The notes: generated from the sequence alone by a model not told the origin. A stretch of DNA of 64,000 bases from ASV31 sp965229765 (GCA_965229765.1 CBDDJT010000004.1:558001-622000), one strand, 5' to 3'; numbered from the stretch's first letter, positions 33,800 to 44,974 are shown. Translations and numbers: made by a program.

Positions 33800-34831
33800 A
33801 TGATAAGAACGAAATTGATGACGGCGTTGGTAACCGTGATCTCGGCGACCGGAGCTGTCGGCCTGACGATCTGGAACCAGTCCGAACCGCGGGGGCCTGT
33901 ATCGGTCGTTGGCGCCTCTTTGTCGGCCCCGTTCAGCACTGTGGATCGACCTTCGCCGTCCCTGCCTGAACCTGAACCACGACAGGACTTTGCACTGATA
34001 CCTGACATGCCGCGGGATGGGCTTGCCGCGCCTCAACTTGCGCTTCCCGGTTTGGGGATGCCGGACAGGATGGCCGGGCACGAGCCTGCAGAGCGCTACG
34101 TTCCGCCATCAGAGGCAGATCCGTTCGCCGTAGAGCGAAATGCCCTGGGCATTCCTTGTGGCTTGACGCTGTCGGGCTCGTCCCGCCCACCCGCGATGGT
34201 ATCGCTGACGCTTACAGCCCCGTGCCGCGCAAACGCACAGGTGGTCGTGCGGCATGGTGATCTGGAGTTCACTGGCCTTACAGACACATTGGGCACGCTC
34301 GTCGTGCGCGTACCGGCACTTGCCCACCCCGCCGTTTTCGAGGCCGTTTTCCCGGACGGGACGCGGGAAGAAACCGAAGTTCTGGTGCCGGATCTGGCAG
34401 AGGTTACGCGCGTCGTGCTTCAGTGGACAGGCGACCCAGGCCTGTCGTTGCACGCCTTCGAGTTCGGTGCCGAATATGGTGAACTTGGTCACGTCTGGGC
34501 CGACGCGCCGAGGTCAGCTCAGGCGGCGATCAACGGACGAGGCGGGTTCTTGTCGCGGCTTGGCATCGAAGCGGGCAACGCAAAGATGGCCGAGATCTAT
34601 TCTTATCCGGTTGGCGCGACCAATACGGACGGAGTGGTGCGGTTGGCGATCGAGGCCGAGGTGACAGCTGCCAACTGTGGTCTCGATATTCAGGGTACCA
34701 GTCTTCAGGCTGGGCTGGCCGGCGGGCTTGATCCCGTGTCCCTGACGTTGGCAATGCCCGACTGTGATGCCATCGGCGAGTTTCTTGTGTTGAAAAACGT
34801 GCTCCGAGACCTGAGAATCGCCGCGAGGTAG
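33800..34831 (+). CDS. Secreted or membrane-anchored protein of unknown function
   Basis: A 343-residue protein from the ATG at 33800, preceded by GGAGGG. One N-terminal hydrophobic segment (about 7-25) and then a Pro-rich linker (PSLPEPEPRQDF) suggest export or anchoring. The rest is a beta-rich region with two Cys (CGLTLSGSS and CRANAQ) and YPVGATNTDGVVRLAIEAE. Such proteins are often labelled translocase in Roseobacter genomes without evidence. It lies between the Wzz-like gene and the PstS/OmpA fusion, so an envelope role is likely. Confidence 0.7.
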   Translation: MIRTKLMTALVTVISATGAVGLTIWNQSEPRGPVSVVGASLSAPFSTVDRPSPSLPEPEPRQDFALIPDMPRDGLAAPQLALPGLGMPDRMAGHEPAERYVPPSEADPFAVERNALGIPCGLTLSGSSRPPAMVSLTLTAPCRANAQVVVRHGDLEFTGLTDTLGTLVVRVPALAHPAVFEAVFPDGTREETEVLVPDLAEVTRVVLQWTGDPGLSLHAFEFGAEYGELGHVWADAPRSAQAAINGRGGFLSRLGIEAGNAKMAEIYSYPVGATNTDGVVRLAIEAEVTAANCGLDIQGTSLQAGLAGGLDPVSLTLAMPDCDAIGEFLVLKNVLRDLRIAAR

Positions 34832-34849
34832 GCTAGGGGGTTTGATTGT

Positions 34850-36415
34850 ATGTGGCGGTTGCGTGCGGCGTTCTTCGCCGCACTTTCCTTTGTTGCGCTG
34901 GCGGATGTTGGCCATGCCGAGGATGTAACTCTGACATCGCGTGACGGCACGGTGACCGTGTCGGGCACCCTTCAGGGATATGATGGAGAGTTCTACCGGG
35001 TCGAGACCCGGTATGGTGTACTGACCGTCGACGGATCTGGCGTGACCTGCGAGGGTCCGGGATGTCCCGATCTCGATGCCTATGTTGCCGAGATTGCCAT
35101 TTCGGGCACCCGCACAATCGGCGCGGTGCTGATGCCGGCGCTGATAGAGTCTTTCGCGATCCGGCAGGGCTACAGGACCGAACGCATCGTGCGGGACGAT
35201 CGCCGGTTCATCTATGTCCTGATTGACCGGCAGACCGAACAGACAGCGGCGCGCGTGTCCTTCAACCTTGGCAGCACCGGCTCTGGTTTCGGCGATCTTG
35301 TCGCGGGTCAGGCCGATCTGGTCATGGCAGCGCGCCTGCCCACCGAAGCAGAACGGCGGCTTGCAAATGCTGCGGGAATCGGTGACCTGGCACGATCAGA
35401 GCGCCGACTGATTATCGGCCTCGACGGTTTGGTGCCGATCGTGTCGCCTGCCAACGGCGTCCGGCGAATGTCGCTGGAAGCCCTTGCCAAGGTGCTGGCC
35501 GGCGAGATCGTCGATTGGCAAGAGTTGGGCGGACCTGCCGGGCCAATCCGTGTGCATCTGCGCAACAAGGGCTCGGCGCCCGATGTTCTGGCCGCCGAGC
35601 AGATCCTCGGCCCCGCCGAGCTGGAATTGACCGAACCCTACCAACGCCACGAGGGTAACGCCGATCTGTCGGACGCTGTCGTGCGCGATCCGGGAGCCTT
35701 CGGCTTGACCAGCTACTCGCATATCGACAACGCACGCGCTGTTCTTCTGCAAGGCACGTGCGACTTTCCAAGCCCGGCTTCTGCACTTGCCCTGAAGGCA
35801 GAAGACTACCCCCTGACCACACCGCTTTTTCTGTTCACGGGGTCAGAGCGGCTTCCGCTTCTTGCCAGAGAGTTTCTGGCCTTTGTCCGCAGTCCTGCGG
35901 CCGCGCCCGTGATCCGGCGTGCCGGGTTCGTCGACCTTGTGGTCGAGGATATGCCGATAGCCTCGCAGGGTGAGCGTCTGGCCAACGCCATCGCCGCAGC
36001 CGGTGAAGAGGTCGGACTGGCCGAACTTCAGACCATGGTATCAGCCCTTCGCGGCGCGACACGTTTGTCGGTCACATTTCGGTTTCTGGACGGTTCGGCA
36101 GAGCTGGATGCTCAATCCGTTTCAAACATAGCTCTTCTGGCCGACCATCTTGAGGCCGGGCGCTATGACAATACGCCGCTGCTTTTTGTGGGGTTCAGTG
36201 ACGGGTCGGGCGCTGCCGGCGCGAATCGCGATCTTGCGCGCAGGCGGGCCGAAACCGTGCGGCAGGCAGTACTGGACGCGGCCCCCTTTGCCGACCGCAC
36301 AAAGGTCGTGATTCGACTGGCTGCCTTTGGCGAGGCCTTGCCAATGGCCTGCGATGACAGCGCCTGGGGGCGGAGGGTCAATCGGCGTGTCGAGGTGTGG
36401 CGGGTTCAGAGATAG
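34850..36415 (+). CDS. PstS-like substrate-binding protein fused to an OmpA C-terminal domain
   Basis: A 521-residue protein with a signal peptide (cleavage near GHA-ED, residue 23). A short beta-rich region (about 25-75) is followed by a phosphate-binding-type SBP domain (about 85-350; ISGTRTIGAVLMPALIESF, STGSGFGDLVAGQADLVMAAR, VPIVSPANGVRR). The last 120 residues are an OmpA/MotB peptidoglycan-binding domain (FLDGSAELDAQS, GFSDGSGAAGANRDLARRRA, RRVEVWR). A binding protein tied to peptidoglycan suggests sensing or capture near the outer membrane rather than classical ABC transport. Confidence 0.85.
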   Translation: MWRLRAAFFAALSFVALADVGHAEDVTLTSRDGTVTVSGTLQGYDGEFYRVETRYGVLTVDGSGVTCEGPGCPDLDAYVAEIAISGTRTIGAVLMPALIESFAIRQGYRTERIVRDDRRFIYVLIDRQTEQTAARVSFNLGSTGSGFGDLVAGQADLVMAARLPTEAERRLANAAGIGDLARSERRLIIGLDGLVPIVSPANGVRRMSLEALAKVLAGEIVDWQELGGPAGPIRVHLRNKGSAPDVLAAEQILGPAELELTEPYQRHEGNADLSDAVVRDPGAFGLTSYSHIDNARAVLLQGTCDFPSPASALALKAEDYPLTTPLFLFTGSERLPLLAREFLAFVRSPAAAPVIRRAGFVDLVVEDMPIASQGERLANAIAAAGEEVGLAELQTMVSALRGATRLSVTFRFLDGSAELDAQSVSNIALLADHLEAGRYDNTPLLFVGFSDGSGAAGANRDLARRRAETVRQAVLDAAPFADRTKVVIRLAAFGEALPMACDDSAWGRRVNRRVEVWRVQR

Positions 36416-37191
36416 CCGCTTGCCCTGAGGCTTAGCTCTGTCGATTTGCCGATGATGATGTGATCGTGCAACGTGAGGCCGAGGGCCTGCGCGCCATCTT
36501 CTATCTGACGGGTCAGGGCGATGTCGGCCTCAGATGGTGTCGGGTCACCAGAGGGGTGATTGTGTACCAGGATTAGGGCAGAAGCATTCAGTTCCAACGC
36601 CCGTTTCAGGATTTCCCGGGGGTAGACGGGCACATGATCGACCGTGCCATCGCCTTGCGCCTCGTCCGAGACAAGCACGTTCTTGCGGTCGAGATAAAAC
36701 ACGCGGACCTGTTCGGTTTCACGATGCGACATCGCGGTGTGGCAGTAATCCAGAAGCGCCTGCCATCCGCTGATGGCCGGGCGGTCCAAGACCCGTGCGC
36801 GCGCCATCCGTCGCGCTATCGCAGCCAGAAGTGCCAGGTCTTCGATGACAGCCGGGCCGACGCCCTCGACCTCTTTCAGACGGCCTGCGGGGGCGGCCAG
36901 TACCCGGTTGAGATCGCCGAAACGGTCCAGCAGACGCCATGCGAGAGGCTTCACGTCGCCGCGTGGCAGCGTTCGAAAAAGCAACATCTCCAGCAACTCA
37001 TAGTCGGCAAGTGCGGCGTCACCGCCGGCATTGAACCTTTGGCGCAGCCGTTGGCGATGGCCGGACACGTAGGCCGGTTGCCGGGGCCGTTTCGCATGTT
37101 CCGCCCCGGAACTCCCAGTTTGCGCCGCCGGAAGGATGGACGCCGAGGAGAACAGGGGAAACTGCGGATCCTGAAGGTCATGCGATCTCAT
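36406..37191 (-). CDS. radC: RadC/JAB-domain protein
   Basis: This 261-residue protein has an N-terminal helix-hairpin-helix region (LKEVEGVGPAVIEDL, about 105-119) and a C-terminal JAMM metalloprotease-like domain with HNHPSGDPTPSEAD (about 213-226), preceded by the Glu of SHRETEQV. The cellular role of the RadC family remains uncertain. Its stop overlaps the OmpA-fusion gene by 10 bp in a convergent arrangement. Confidence 0.92.
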   Translation of the reverse strand: MRSHDLQDPQFPLFSSASILPAAQTGSSGAEHAKRPRQPAYVSGHRQRLRQRFNAGGDAALADYELLEMLLFRTLPRGDVKPLAWRLLDRFGDLNRVLAAPAGRLKEVEGVGPAVIEDLALLAAIARRMARARVLDRPAISGWQALLDYCHTAMSHRETEQVRVFYLDRKNVLVSDEAQGDGTVDHVPVYPREILKRALELNASALILVHNHPSGDPTPSEADIALTRQIEDGAQALGLTLHDHIIIGKSTELSLRASGYL

Positions 37192-37241
37192 GCCCTGAAG
37201 GTTCGCGCAGATGCAGTGAATCTACGGTTAACGTCCCGCGA

Positions 37242-38378
37242 TCAGCTTTTGGTCCCTGCCCAGAAACTCTTGACCTTGGAAAAGAAGCTGGAGGACTCGG
37301 GATTGTTGTCCTCGCTCAGCTTGTCGAATTCCCGCAAGAGCTCTCTTTGTCGTGATGTCAGGTTCACCGGGGTCTCGACTGCAAGTTCGATGTACATGTC
37401 CCCGGTTCCCCCGCCTCTCAGCATGGGCATTCCCTTGCTGCGCAGGCGCATCTGACGGCCCGACTGGCTTCCTGACGGAACCTTCACGCGACTACGCCCG
37501 CCGTCGATCGTCGGCACTTCTATGTCGCCACCCAGTGCCGCCGTGGCCATGCTGACCGGAACGCGGCAATAGAGGCTCTGCCCGTCGCGTTCGAAGATTG
37601 GATGCTCTTGCACTTCGATGAAGATGTAGAGATCCCCTGAGGGGCCGCCACGAAGCCCCGCTTCGCCTTCTCCGGCCAGACGGATGCGCGTGCCAGTCTC
37701 GACACCGGCCGGGATGTTCACGTTAAGAGAGCGATCCTTCTCTACCCGTCCAGCGCCACCACACGAGCGGCAAGGGTTCTTGATGATCTGACCCAGCCCA
37801 GAGCAGGTGGGACAGGTCCGTTCAACCGTGAAGAAGCCTTGCTGGGCACGGACTTTTCCCATGCCGGAACATGTAGGGCATGTAGCGGGCTCTGCGCCGC
37901 TTTCCGCACCGCTGCCCGAGCAGTCCGAACAGGCGACCGATGTGGGAACGTTGATCGTCTTCTGAAGTCCGGCAAAGGCATCCTCAAGCGAAATGCGCAG
38001 GTTGTAGCGCAAGTCAGAACCGCGCGTTGCCCGCTGGCGACCGCCGCCTCGCTGGCCCATGAAATCGCCGAACAGATCGTCGAAAACGTCGGAAAAGGCG
38101 CTTGCGAAATCGCCGCCCTGACCTCCGGGCCTTGGACCGCCTCCCATGCCGCCGTCGAATGCGGCGTGGCCGAAGCGGTCGTATGCTGCCTTCCTGTCCG
38201 GGTCCTTCAGCGCGTCATACGCCTCGTTCACTTCCTTGAACTGCGACTCGGCGTCGGGGTTGTCCGAGTTACGGTCAGGATGAAGCTCTTTCGCCTTTCG
38301 GCGATAGGCCTTCTTCAGTTCATCAGCCGATGCCCCGCGCGCAACGCCCAGAACCTCGTAGTAATCGCGCTTTGCCAT
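37242..38378 (-). CDS. dnaJ: Chaperone DnaJ
   Basis: Hsp40 co-chaperone of 378 residues, full length. The J domain has the HPD motif (LHPDRN, about 32-37), followed by a Gly-rich linker. Four CxxCxGxG zinc repeats follow (CSDCSGSG, CPTCSGMG, CPTCSGLG, CRSCGGAG). It lies 74 bp downstream of dnaK and is separated by a strong hairpin. Confidence 0.97.
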   Translation of the reverse strand: MAKRDYYEVLGVARGASADELKKAYRRKAKELHPDRNSDNPDAESQFKEVNEAYDALKDPDRKAAYDRFGHAAFDGGMGGGPRPGGQGGDFASAFSDVFDDLFGDFMGQRGGGRQRATRGSDLRYNLRISLEDAFAGLQKTINVPTSVACSDCSGSGAESGAEPATCPTCSGMGKVRAQQGFFTVERTCPTCSGLGQIIKNPCRSCGGAGRVEKDRSLNVNIPAGVETGTRIRLAGEGEAGLRGGPSGDLYIFIEVQEHPIFERDGQSLYCRVPVSMATAALGGDIEVPTIDGGRSRVKVPSGSQSGRQMRLRSKGMPMLRGGGTGDMYIELAVETPVNLTSRQRELLREFDKLSEDNNPESSSFFSKVKSFWAGTKS

Positions 38379-38403
38379 GGATGTTTATCCTCCGGGAACG
38401 CAA

Positions 38404-38433
38404 GGACCGGCCTGACGCGTAGCAGGCCGGTCC
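38404..38433 (-). terminator. 11-bp perfect hairpin in the dnaK-dnaJ spacer
   Basis: GGACCGGCCTG (38404-38414), loop of 8, CAGGCCGGTCC (38423-38433). There is no long T run. It could act as a partial terminator or a 3'-end stabiliser that sets more DnaK than DnaJ. Confidence 0.6.
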
Positions 38434-38452
38434 AGAGTACGCCTGGCAGCGC

Positions 38453-40372
<1,920 letters not shown>

Positions 40373-40479
40373 TTGCAGGTCCTCTCTTCGTAGGCGATGA
40401 TTTGAATCACGGGCCCGTTCCGGCACCCGGTCTTCGATCCCATGGAGTTGCCGGGAGGCCTCCCGGCGCGATGTCCCGG

Positions 40480-40511
40480 CGTATATAAGTAGGGCTCGGA
40501 GACCCTGCAAG
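40480..40511 (-). promoter_or_regulatory. Sigma-32 (RpoH) heat-shock promoter of dnaK
   Basis: On the minus strand: CTTG (40511-40508), an 18-bp spacer and CTTATATACG (40489-40480). This fits the alphaproteobacterial heat-shock consensus CTTG-N17/18-CYTATNTNNG at every fixed base. The leader to dnaK is about 100 nt. Confidence 0.75.
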
Positions 40512-40563
40512 CAGGCTAAGCCCTTCTGAACGCCTGCAACGCGATCGAATTCCGGAAAGGTGT

Positions 40564-41175
40564 ATGGAACAGCCCCCGACTCTGACCCTGCGCGGGGTTC
40601 AAATCCACAAAGGTCTTCTTGATCCCGCGGCACAGGCATCAATGCGCGATGCACTGACCGACGTCGTGCGCGCAGCGCCATTGTTTTCCCCCGAAACGAA
40701 GCGTGGACACAAGATGAGCGTGGGAATGACCTCTGCCGGACGGTTTGGCTGGGTGTCGGACCGTCGCGGGTATCGGTATGAGCCACGCCATCCGGCCGGG
40801 ATGGACTGGCCGCCGATCCCGCAATGTGTGCTGGACGTCTGGGGCGCCGTCACGGGGCTGGATCGGACACCGGATTGCTGTCTGGTGAACCATTATGCCG
40901 CGGGTGCGCGCATGGGACTCCACCAGGATCGGGACGAAGCCGACTTTTCGTGGCCGGTGGTGTCCATATCGCTGGGCGATGATGGCCTGTTCCGGGTCGG
41001 AAATGTGGAGCGAGGCGGCAAGACAGAGTCGATCTGGCTTTCGTCGGGGGACGTGGCGGTGCTTGGTGGTGCTGCGCGTCTTGTGCACCACGGAATCGAC
41101 CGCATCCGCGCAGGAAGCTCTGCCCTGTTGCCACGGGGCGGGCGGATCAATGTCACCTTGCGGGTTGTAGACTGA
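40564..41175 (+). CDS. alkB: AlkB-type 2-oxoglutarate/Fe(II) dioxygenase
   Basis: DNA/RNA alkylation repair enzyme of 203 residues. Iron ligands are His120 and Asp122 (LHQDRDE), plus a distal His at 175/176 (VHHGIDR). The 2-oxoglutarate-binding arginines are in RINVTLR (194, 200). Length and motifs match AlkB. It diverges from dnaK, sharing a region of about 190 bp that holds the heat-shock promoter. Confidence 0.93.
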   Translation: MEQPPTLTLRGVQIHKGLLDPAAQASMRDALTDVVRAAPLFSPETKRGHKMSVGMTSAGRFGWVSDRRGYRYEPRHPAGMDWPPIPQCVLDVWGAVTGLDRTPDCCLVNHYAAGARMGLHQDRDEADFSWPVVSISLGDDGLFRVGNVERGGKTESIWLSSGDVAVLGGAARLVHHGIDRIRAGSSALLPRGGRINVTLRVVD

Positions 41176-42000
41176 CTACTGGCCCTTTTCCCAGTGCAGC
41201 GATGCCATGCGGCGCGTGTAGTATTCGCCGATCAGCCCCAGCATCACGAGGCCAAGCCCCAGGTAAAGCGGGTAGGTGATGGACGAGTTGTGCGGATTGT
41301 AGTTCAGAAACACGAAACCGCGGGCCTGATCGATCGTGTGGAACAGCGGGTTCCAGTCAAAGACCGCCACCATCGACGCCGGAAGCGCGTTTGCCACCAC
41401 CATCTTGCCCGACGCGATCATGTTCGCCCGCCTGTAGACGGTAGAGGCAATGCCGATGATCCTGGGGGCCCACGGCTTTATTGCAAAGAACACCAACCCC
41501 ACCGCGACGCCGGTGAACCAGGACAACAGAAGCATCCCATAGGCATAGACCGGCTGCTCGATGGTGATGGGGGTGAATGCGGTGTGATAGACGAACAGCA
41601 GGAAGAGCATCACCAGCGTCTGGTTATAGAGCGTGGCAAGCGCGTTCGCCGCGATCAGGACAGCGGTATTGAGCGGCTGGTGAAGCATCATTGAAGATGT
41701 GGGCCCGGCGGTTCCTATGACAGCGCCCACCGACTTGTTGTGAACAAGAAACAGGAAGACCCCGGAAAGCAGGAACAGCACCACATCGCCCCGGATCTTC
41801 GACACGAAGTTCCGCCCCATGAGCGTAAGCATGAAGTAGAAGATCATGACCAGTACAAGAACCTGCACCACGGACAGCACCAGCCCGATCACCGGGTTTC
41901 CGTGTTCACTGCGAAGGTTCTTGATGCACGAGTGATACAGCACCTCAAGGGTGCGAAAGACGGAATCCCATCTTGATCGCGATTGCGCCGGTTGAAACAT
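41176..42000 (-). CDS. ABC-2 type polysaccharide export permease
   Basis: This 274-residue membrane protein has about six transmembrane helices and the N-terminal amphipathic region of KpsM/Wzm/RfbA-type exporters (FRTLEVLYHSCIKNLRSEHG). The central helices include VLVLVMIFYFMLTLMG. The cognate ATPase gene is not next to it in the window. The downstream cluster (CMP-KDO synthetase, glycosyltransferases, sulfotransferase) fits export of a capsule-type polysaccharide. Confidence 0.82.
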   Translation of the reverse strand: MFQPAQSRSRWDSVFRTLEVLYHSCIKNLRSEHGNPVIGLVLSVVQVLVLVMIFYFMLTLMGRNFVSKIRGDVVLFLLSGVFLFLVHNKSVGAVIGTAGPTSSMMLHQPLNTAVLIAANALATLYNQTLVMLFLLFVYHTAFTPITIEQPVYAYGMLLLSWFTGVAVGLVFFAIKPWAPRIIGIASTVYRRANMIASGKMVVANALPASMVAVFDWNPLFHTIDQARGFVFLNYNPHNSSITYPLYLGLGLVMLGLIGEYYTRRMASLHWEKGQ

Positions 42001-42138
42001 CTACCTTCTCGACCTGCCCCCCCGCTTTCGTTTTCTATCTTTTGCAGGGTTTCCTTGTGAATACCTTACAGCATGACGATAAGGAAAGCAGCGAAATTCG
42101 GAATGCCCATCGAAATCGGCGGGTCGCAGGAGGTGTTT

Positions 42139-42936
42139 ATGCAGTTCGAGGAATTGGTCACGGTGATGCGGCGTCTTGCGCTGGAGGCAGGCGACCGCAT
42201 CATGGAGGTCTATCATTCTGGCGATTTCGAAGAGCGCGCGAAATCCGACGATAGTCCTGTCACCGTGGCCGACGAGGCGGCTGACGAGCTGATCTCCGCC
42301 GGGCTGCGTGCGGCGTTTCCCGATGTGGCGCTTGTCACGGAAGAACAGGCGACAACCCATTCGGAATCGGCCGACTGTTTCCTGATCGTCGATCCGCTGG
42401 ACGGTACGAAGGAATTCCTGAAGCGTCGTGGCGATTTCACGGTGAACATCGCCTATGTCGATCACGGGGTGCCTGTGCGCGGTGTTGTCTATGCCCCGGC
42501 GCGGGGCCGTATGTTCTACACGGATGCAACGGGCCGGTCCGTCGAGGAAACCGGAGCATTGGCCAAGGATAAACCGGGCCCGGTGACGCCCTTGTCCGTT
42601 ACCCAGCCAGACAACGACGCGCTTATGGTCGTGGCGTCAAAGTCGCACCGGGATGCAGCGACGGACGACTACATCTCTGGGTATGCGGTGCGCGACATGA
42701 CCAGCGCCGGATCTTCTCTCAAGTTCTGCCTTGTTGCGGCTGGCGAGGCCGATCTCTATCCGCGCCTCGGGCGCACGATGGAATGGGATACGGCAGCCGG
42801 GGATGCCGTGCTGCGCGGGGCGGGCGGCCATGTGGTTCGCTTTGACGATCACACGCCCCTGGCATACGGCAAGCCGGGATACGAGAACCCGTTCTTCATC
42901 GCCTACGCCCCGGGTGTGACGCTGCGTCCAGCCTGA
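42139..42936 (+). CDS. cysQ: 3'(2'),5'-bisphosphate nucleotidase CysQ
   Basis: Hydrolyses PAP to AMP and phosphate, 265 residues. The start at 42139 follows AGGAGGTG; a longer frame to 42073 has no such site. Metal-binding motifs of the inositol-monophosphatase family are TEEQ, VDPLDGTKEFLKRRGDF and EWDTAAGDAVL. PAP is the by-product of sulfotransferases, so its place in a cluster with a sulfotransferase gene (50967) is meaningful. Its stop overlaps the next start (TGATG). Confidence 0.92.
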   Translation: MQFEELVTVMRRLALEAGDRIMEVYHSGDFEERAKSDDSPVTVADEAADELISAGLRAAFPDVALVTEEQATTHSESADCFLIVDPLDGTKEFLKRRGDFTVNIAYVDHGVPVRGVVYAPARGRMFYTDATGRSVEETGALAKDKPGPVTPLSVTQPDNDALMVVASKSHRDAATDDYISGYAVRDMTSAGSSLKFCLVAAGEADLYPRLGRTMEWDTAAGDAVLRGAGGHVVRFDDHTPLAYGKPGYENPFFIAYAPGVTLRPA

Positions 42937-43736
42937 TGGCCGTCCTGCTCGTCATCCCGGCGCGCCACGCGTCGCAAAGGTTTCCGGGAAAGCCGCTTGT
43001 CGGATTGCGCGGGGCAACCGGAGAGAGCGCGACCCTGATCGAGCGGACCTGGCGCGCGGGGCAGGCGGTAACCGGTGTCGAAAGGGCAATCGTCGCGACG
43101 GATGACGAACGAATCGCCAATGCGGCGCGCTCTTTTGGTGCCGAGGTCTTGATGACCTCTGATGCCTGCGAGAACGGTACAGAACGCTGTGCCGATGCCT
43201 TGGACCGCCTGGGTGGCGGCTATGACATCGTGGTAAACCTGCAAGGCGATGCGCCGTTGACCCCGCCGTGGTTCATCGAGAGGCTTGTCGAAGAGCTTGC
43301 CGATCATCCGACCGCCGAAGTGGCGACACCGGTGCTTCGGTGCGATGGCCGCGCGCTGGAACGCTTCCGCGAGGATCGCCATGCCGGGCTGGTCGGGGGC
43401 ACCACAGCGGTCTTCGATGCCGAAGGGCGCGCACTGTATTTCTCGAAAGAGGTCATTCCCTTCACAGCCACCGGTTTCGCGGCCGCCGATCCCACGCCCG
43501 TGTTCCATCACGTCGGCGTATATGCCTACCGTCCTTCGGCGTTGGCGGCGTACCCGCGCTGGCGTGCCGGCCCGCTGGAACGTCACGAAGCGCTGGAACA
43601 GCTTCGGTTTCTGGAACGCGGGCGGCCGGTGCTTTGCGTCGAAGTGGATGCAAGAGGCCGCCATTTCTGGGAGGTCAACACGCCCGAAGACGTTCCCCGC
43701 GTCGAGGCGATGCTGGCGGACTTGCGAATTCCATGA
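42936..43736 (+). CDS. kdsB: 3-deoxy-manno-octulosonate cytidylyltransferase (CMP-KDO synthetase)
   Basis: Activates KDO as CMP-KDO for lipopolysaccharide or capsule linker synthesis, 266 residues. The N-terminus VIPARHASQRFPGKPL is the nucleotide-binding signature of the family. VVNLQGDAPLTPP matches the family's QGD-P motif, and GVYAYRPSAL is also typical. Translationally coupled to cysQ. Because capsule loci often carry a second copy (KpsU), this may be the capsule-specific enzyme; a core kdsB elsewhere would confirm that. Confidence 0.88.
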   Translation: MAVLLVIPARHASQRFPGKPLVGLRGATGESATLIERTWRAGQAVTGVERAIVATDDERIANAARSFGAEVLMTSDACENGTERCADALDRLGGGYDIVVNLQGDAPLTPPWFIERLVEELADHPTAEVATPVLRCDGRALERFREDRHAGLVGGTTAVFDAEGRALYFSKEVIPFTATGFAAADPTPVFHHVGVYAYRPSALAAYPRWRAGPLERHEALEQLRFLERGRPVLCVEVDARGRHFWEVNTPEDVPRVEAMLADLRIP

Positions 43737-44974
43737 CGCTGCCCCGCACCAGCGTCATCGTTGTCAGCCATGGGCGTCCCGATCACCTTGCGCTCTGCCT
43801 CACCGCACTTGCGCAGCAAGACCATCCCGATTTCGAAATTGTGGTGGTGGCCGACGCTGTGGGGTTGGAGGCGGTGTCGCGCTGGCGCTGGCAGGACCGG
43901 GTCAAGACCGCATTGCAAGAGGTTCAGAACATCTCTGCCGCCCGCAATCAGGGGCTTGAACTTGCTGCGGGCGACGTCATCGCCTTCATAGATGACGATG
44001 CGGTGGCCGAACCAACCTGGCTTTCGGCGCTTTCATCCGTATTCGCTGGCGGCGCTGTGGGTGCTGCCGGAGGTTACGTGCGCGGGCGCAATGGTATTTC
44101 CTTGCAGTCGCGCGGCGCGCGCGTCGACGGTGCAGGCCGCGAAACGGCGCTGAACCACCAGGGTTTGAAACCCGTCCTTTTTACATCGGAACCGGGCAAG
44201 GCCATCAAGACCGAAGGCACGAACTGCGCTTTCAGGCGGGAACAGCTTGCCAGGCTCGGTGGCTTCGATCCCGCGTTTGCCTATTTTCTGGATGAGACCG
44301 ACGTGAACATGCGTCTGGCATTGGAAGCGGTCACCACCGCAATCGTGCCTCTGGCAGAGGTCCACCATGCCATGGCGCCGTCCGGGCGCCGCACAGCGCA
44401 GCGCATGCCCGTGTCCTTGCATCAGATCGGCGCAAGCAGCGCGATCTTCCTGCGCAAGCACGCCCCTGATGCCGATCCTGCGATCCGGCTGGCGGAGATT
44501 CTGGCAGAGCATCGACGGAGGCTCTTGCGGCACATGGTACGTGGCACGTGCGAGCCACGGGACGTGACCCGCCTGCTTGGCTCCCTCGCCGAAGGCTGGC
44601 AGGCCGGGCTGGCGCATCGGATCGTCGCCTGCACGCCGATCGCGGACGACCCGCCTGAATTCAGGGCGTTCCGCCCCGATCCGCCATTCACCGGGATGAC
44701 AGTGATCGCGGCCCGAAGCTGGTCTTCTCGCAGCGCAAGGAGGATAGCTGGCAACGCCGTTGCCTCTGGCCAGCGTGTTTCGCTCTTCCTGTTCAGTCCC
44801 ACCAGCTTGTATCACCGGGTCCGGTTCACGCCGAACGGCGTCTGGGAACAGACCGGGGGGCTGTTCGGACGAGCAGAGCGCACAGAAAAGCTGCTATCCC
44901 TCAACCGTTTTTCAACCCGTGCGGCGACAGAGTGCGCCCGCGTGGCAACTCAGAGGGGAATACCACCAGTCTGA
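43733..44974 (+). CDS. Family 2 glycosyltransferase
   Basis: This 413-residue protein starts MTLPRTSVIVVSHGRPDHL (ATG at 43733, 4-bp overlap with kdsB). The GT-A fold is shown by SVIVVSHGRPDHLALCLTAL and the metal-binding AFIDDDAVAEPTWL (about 82-95). An acceptor segment follows with GTNCAFRREQLARLGGFD and DETDVNMRLA. The C-terminal 140 residues are an extra domain without a recognised name. The sugar it transfers cannot be told. Confidence 0.85.
   Translation: MTLPRTSVIVVSHGRPDHLALCLTALAQQDHPDFEIVVVADAVGLEAVSRWRWQDRVKTALQEVQNISAARNQGLELAAGDVIAFIDDDAVAEPTWLSALSSVFAGGAVGAAGGYVRGRNGISLQSRGARVDGAGRETALNHQGLKPVLFTSEPGKAIKTEGTNCAFRREQLARLGGFDPAFAYFLDETDVNMRLALEAVTTAIVPLAEVHHAMAPSGRRTAQRMPVSLHQIGASSAIFLRKHAPDADPAIRLAEILAEHRRRLLRHMVRGTCEPRDVTRLLGSLAEGWQAGLAHRIVACTPIADDPPEFRAFRPDPPFTGMTVIAARSWSSRSARRIAGNAVASGQRVSLFLFSPTSLYHRVRFTPNGVWEQTGGLFGRAERTEKLLSLNRFSTRAATECARVATQRGIPPV

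Noticed and set aside
40373..40786. DnaK with a 138-residue N-terminal extension
   Set aside because: The extension crosses the heat-shock promoter and the divergent alkB start; MAKVIGIDLGTTNS is the universal DnaK start.
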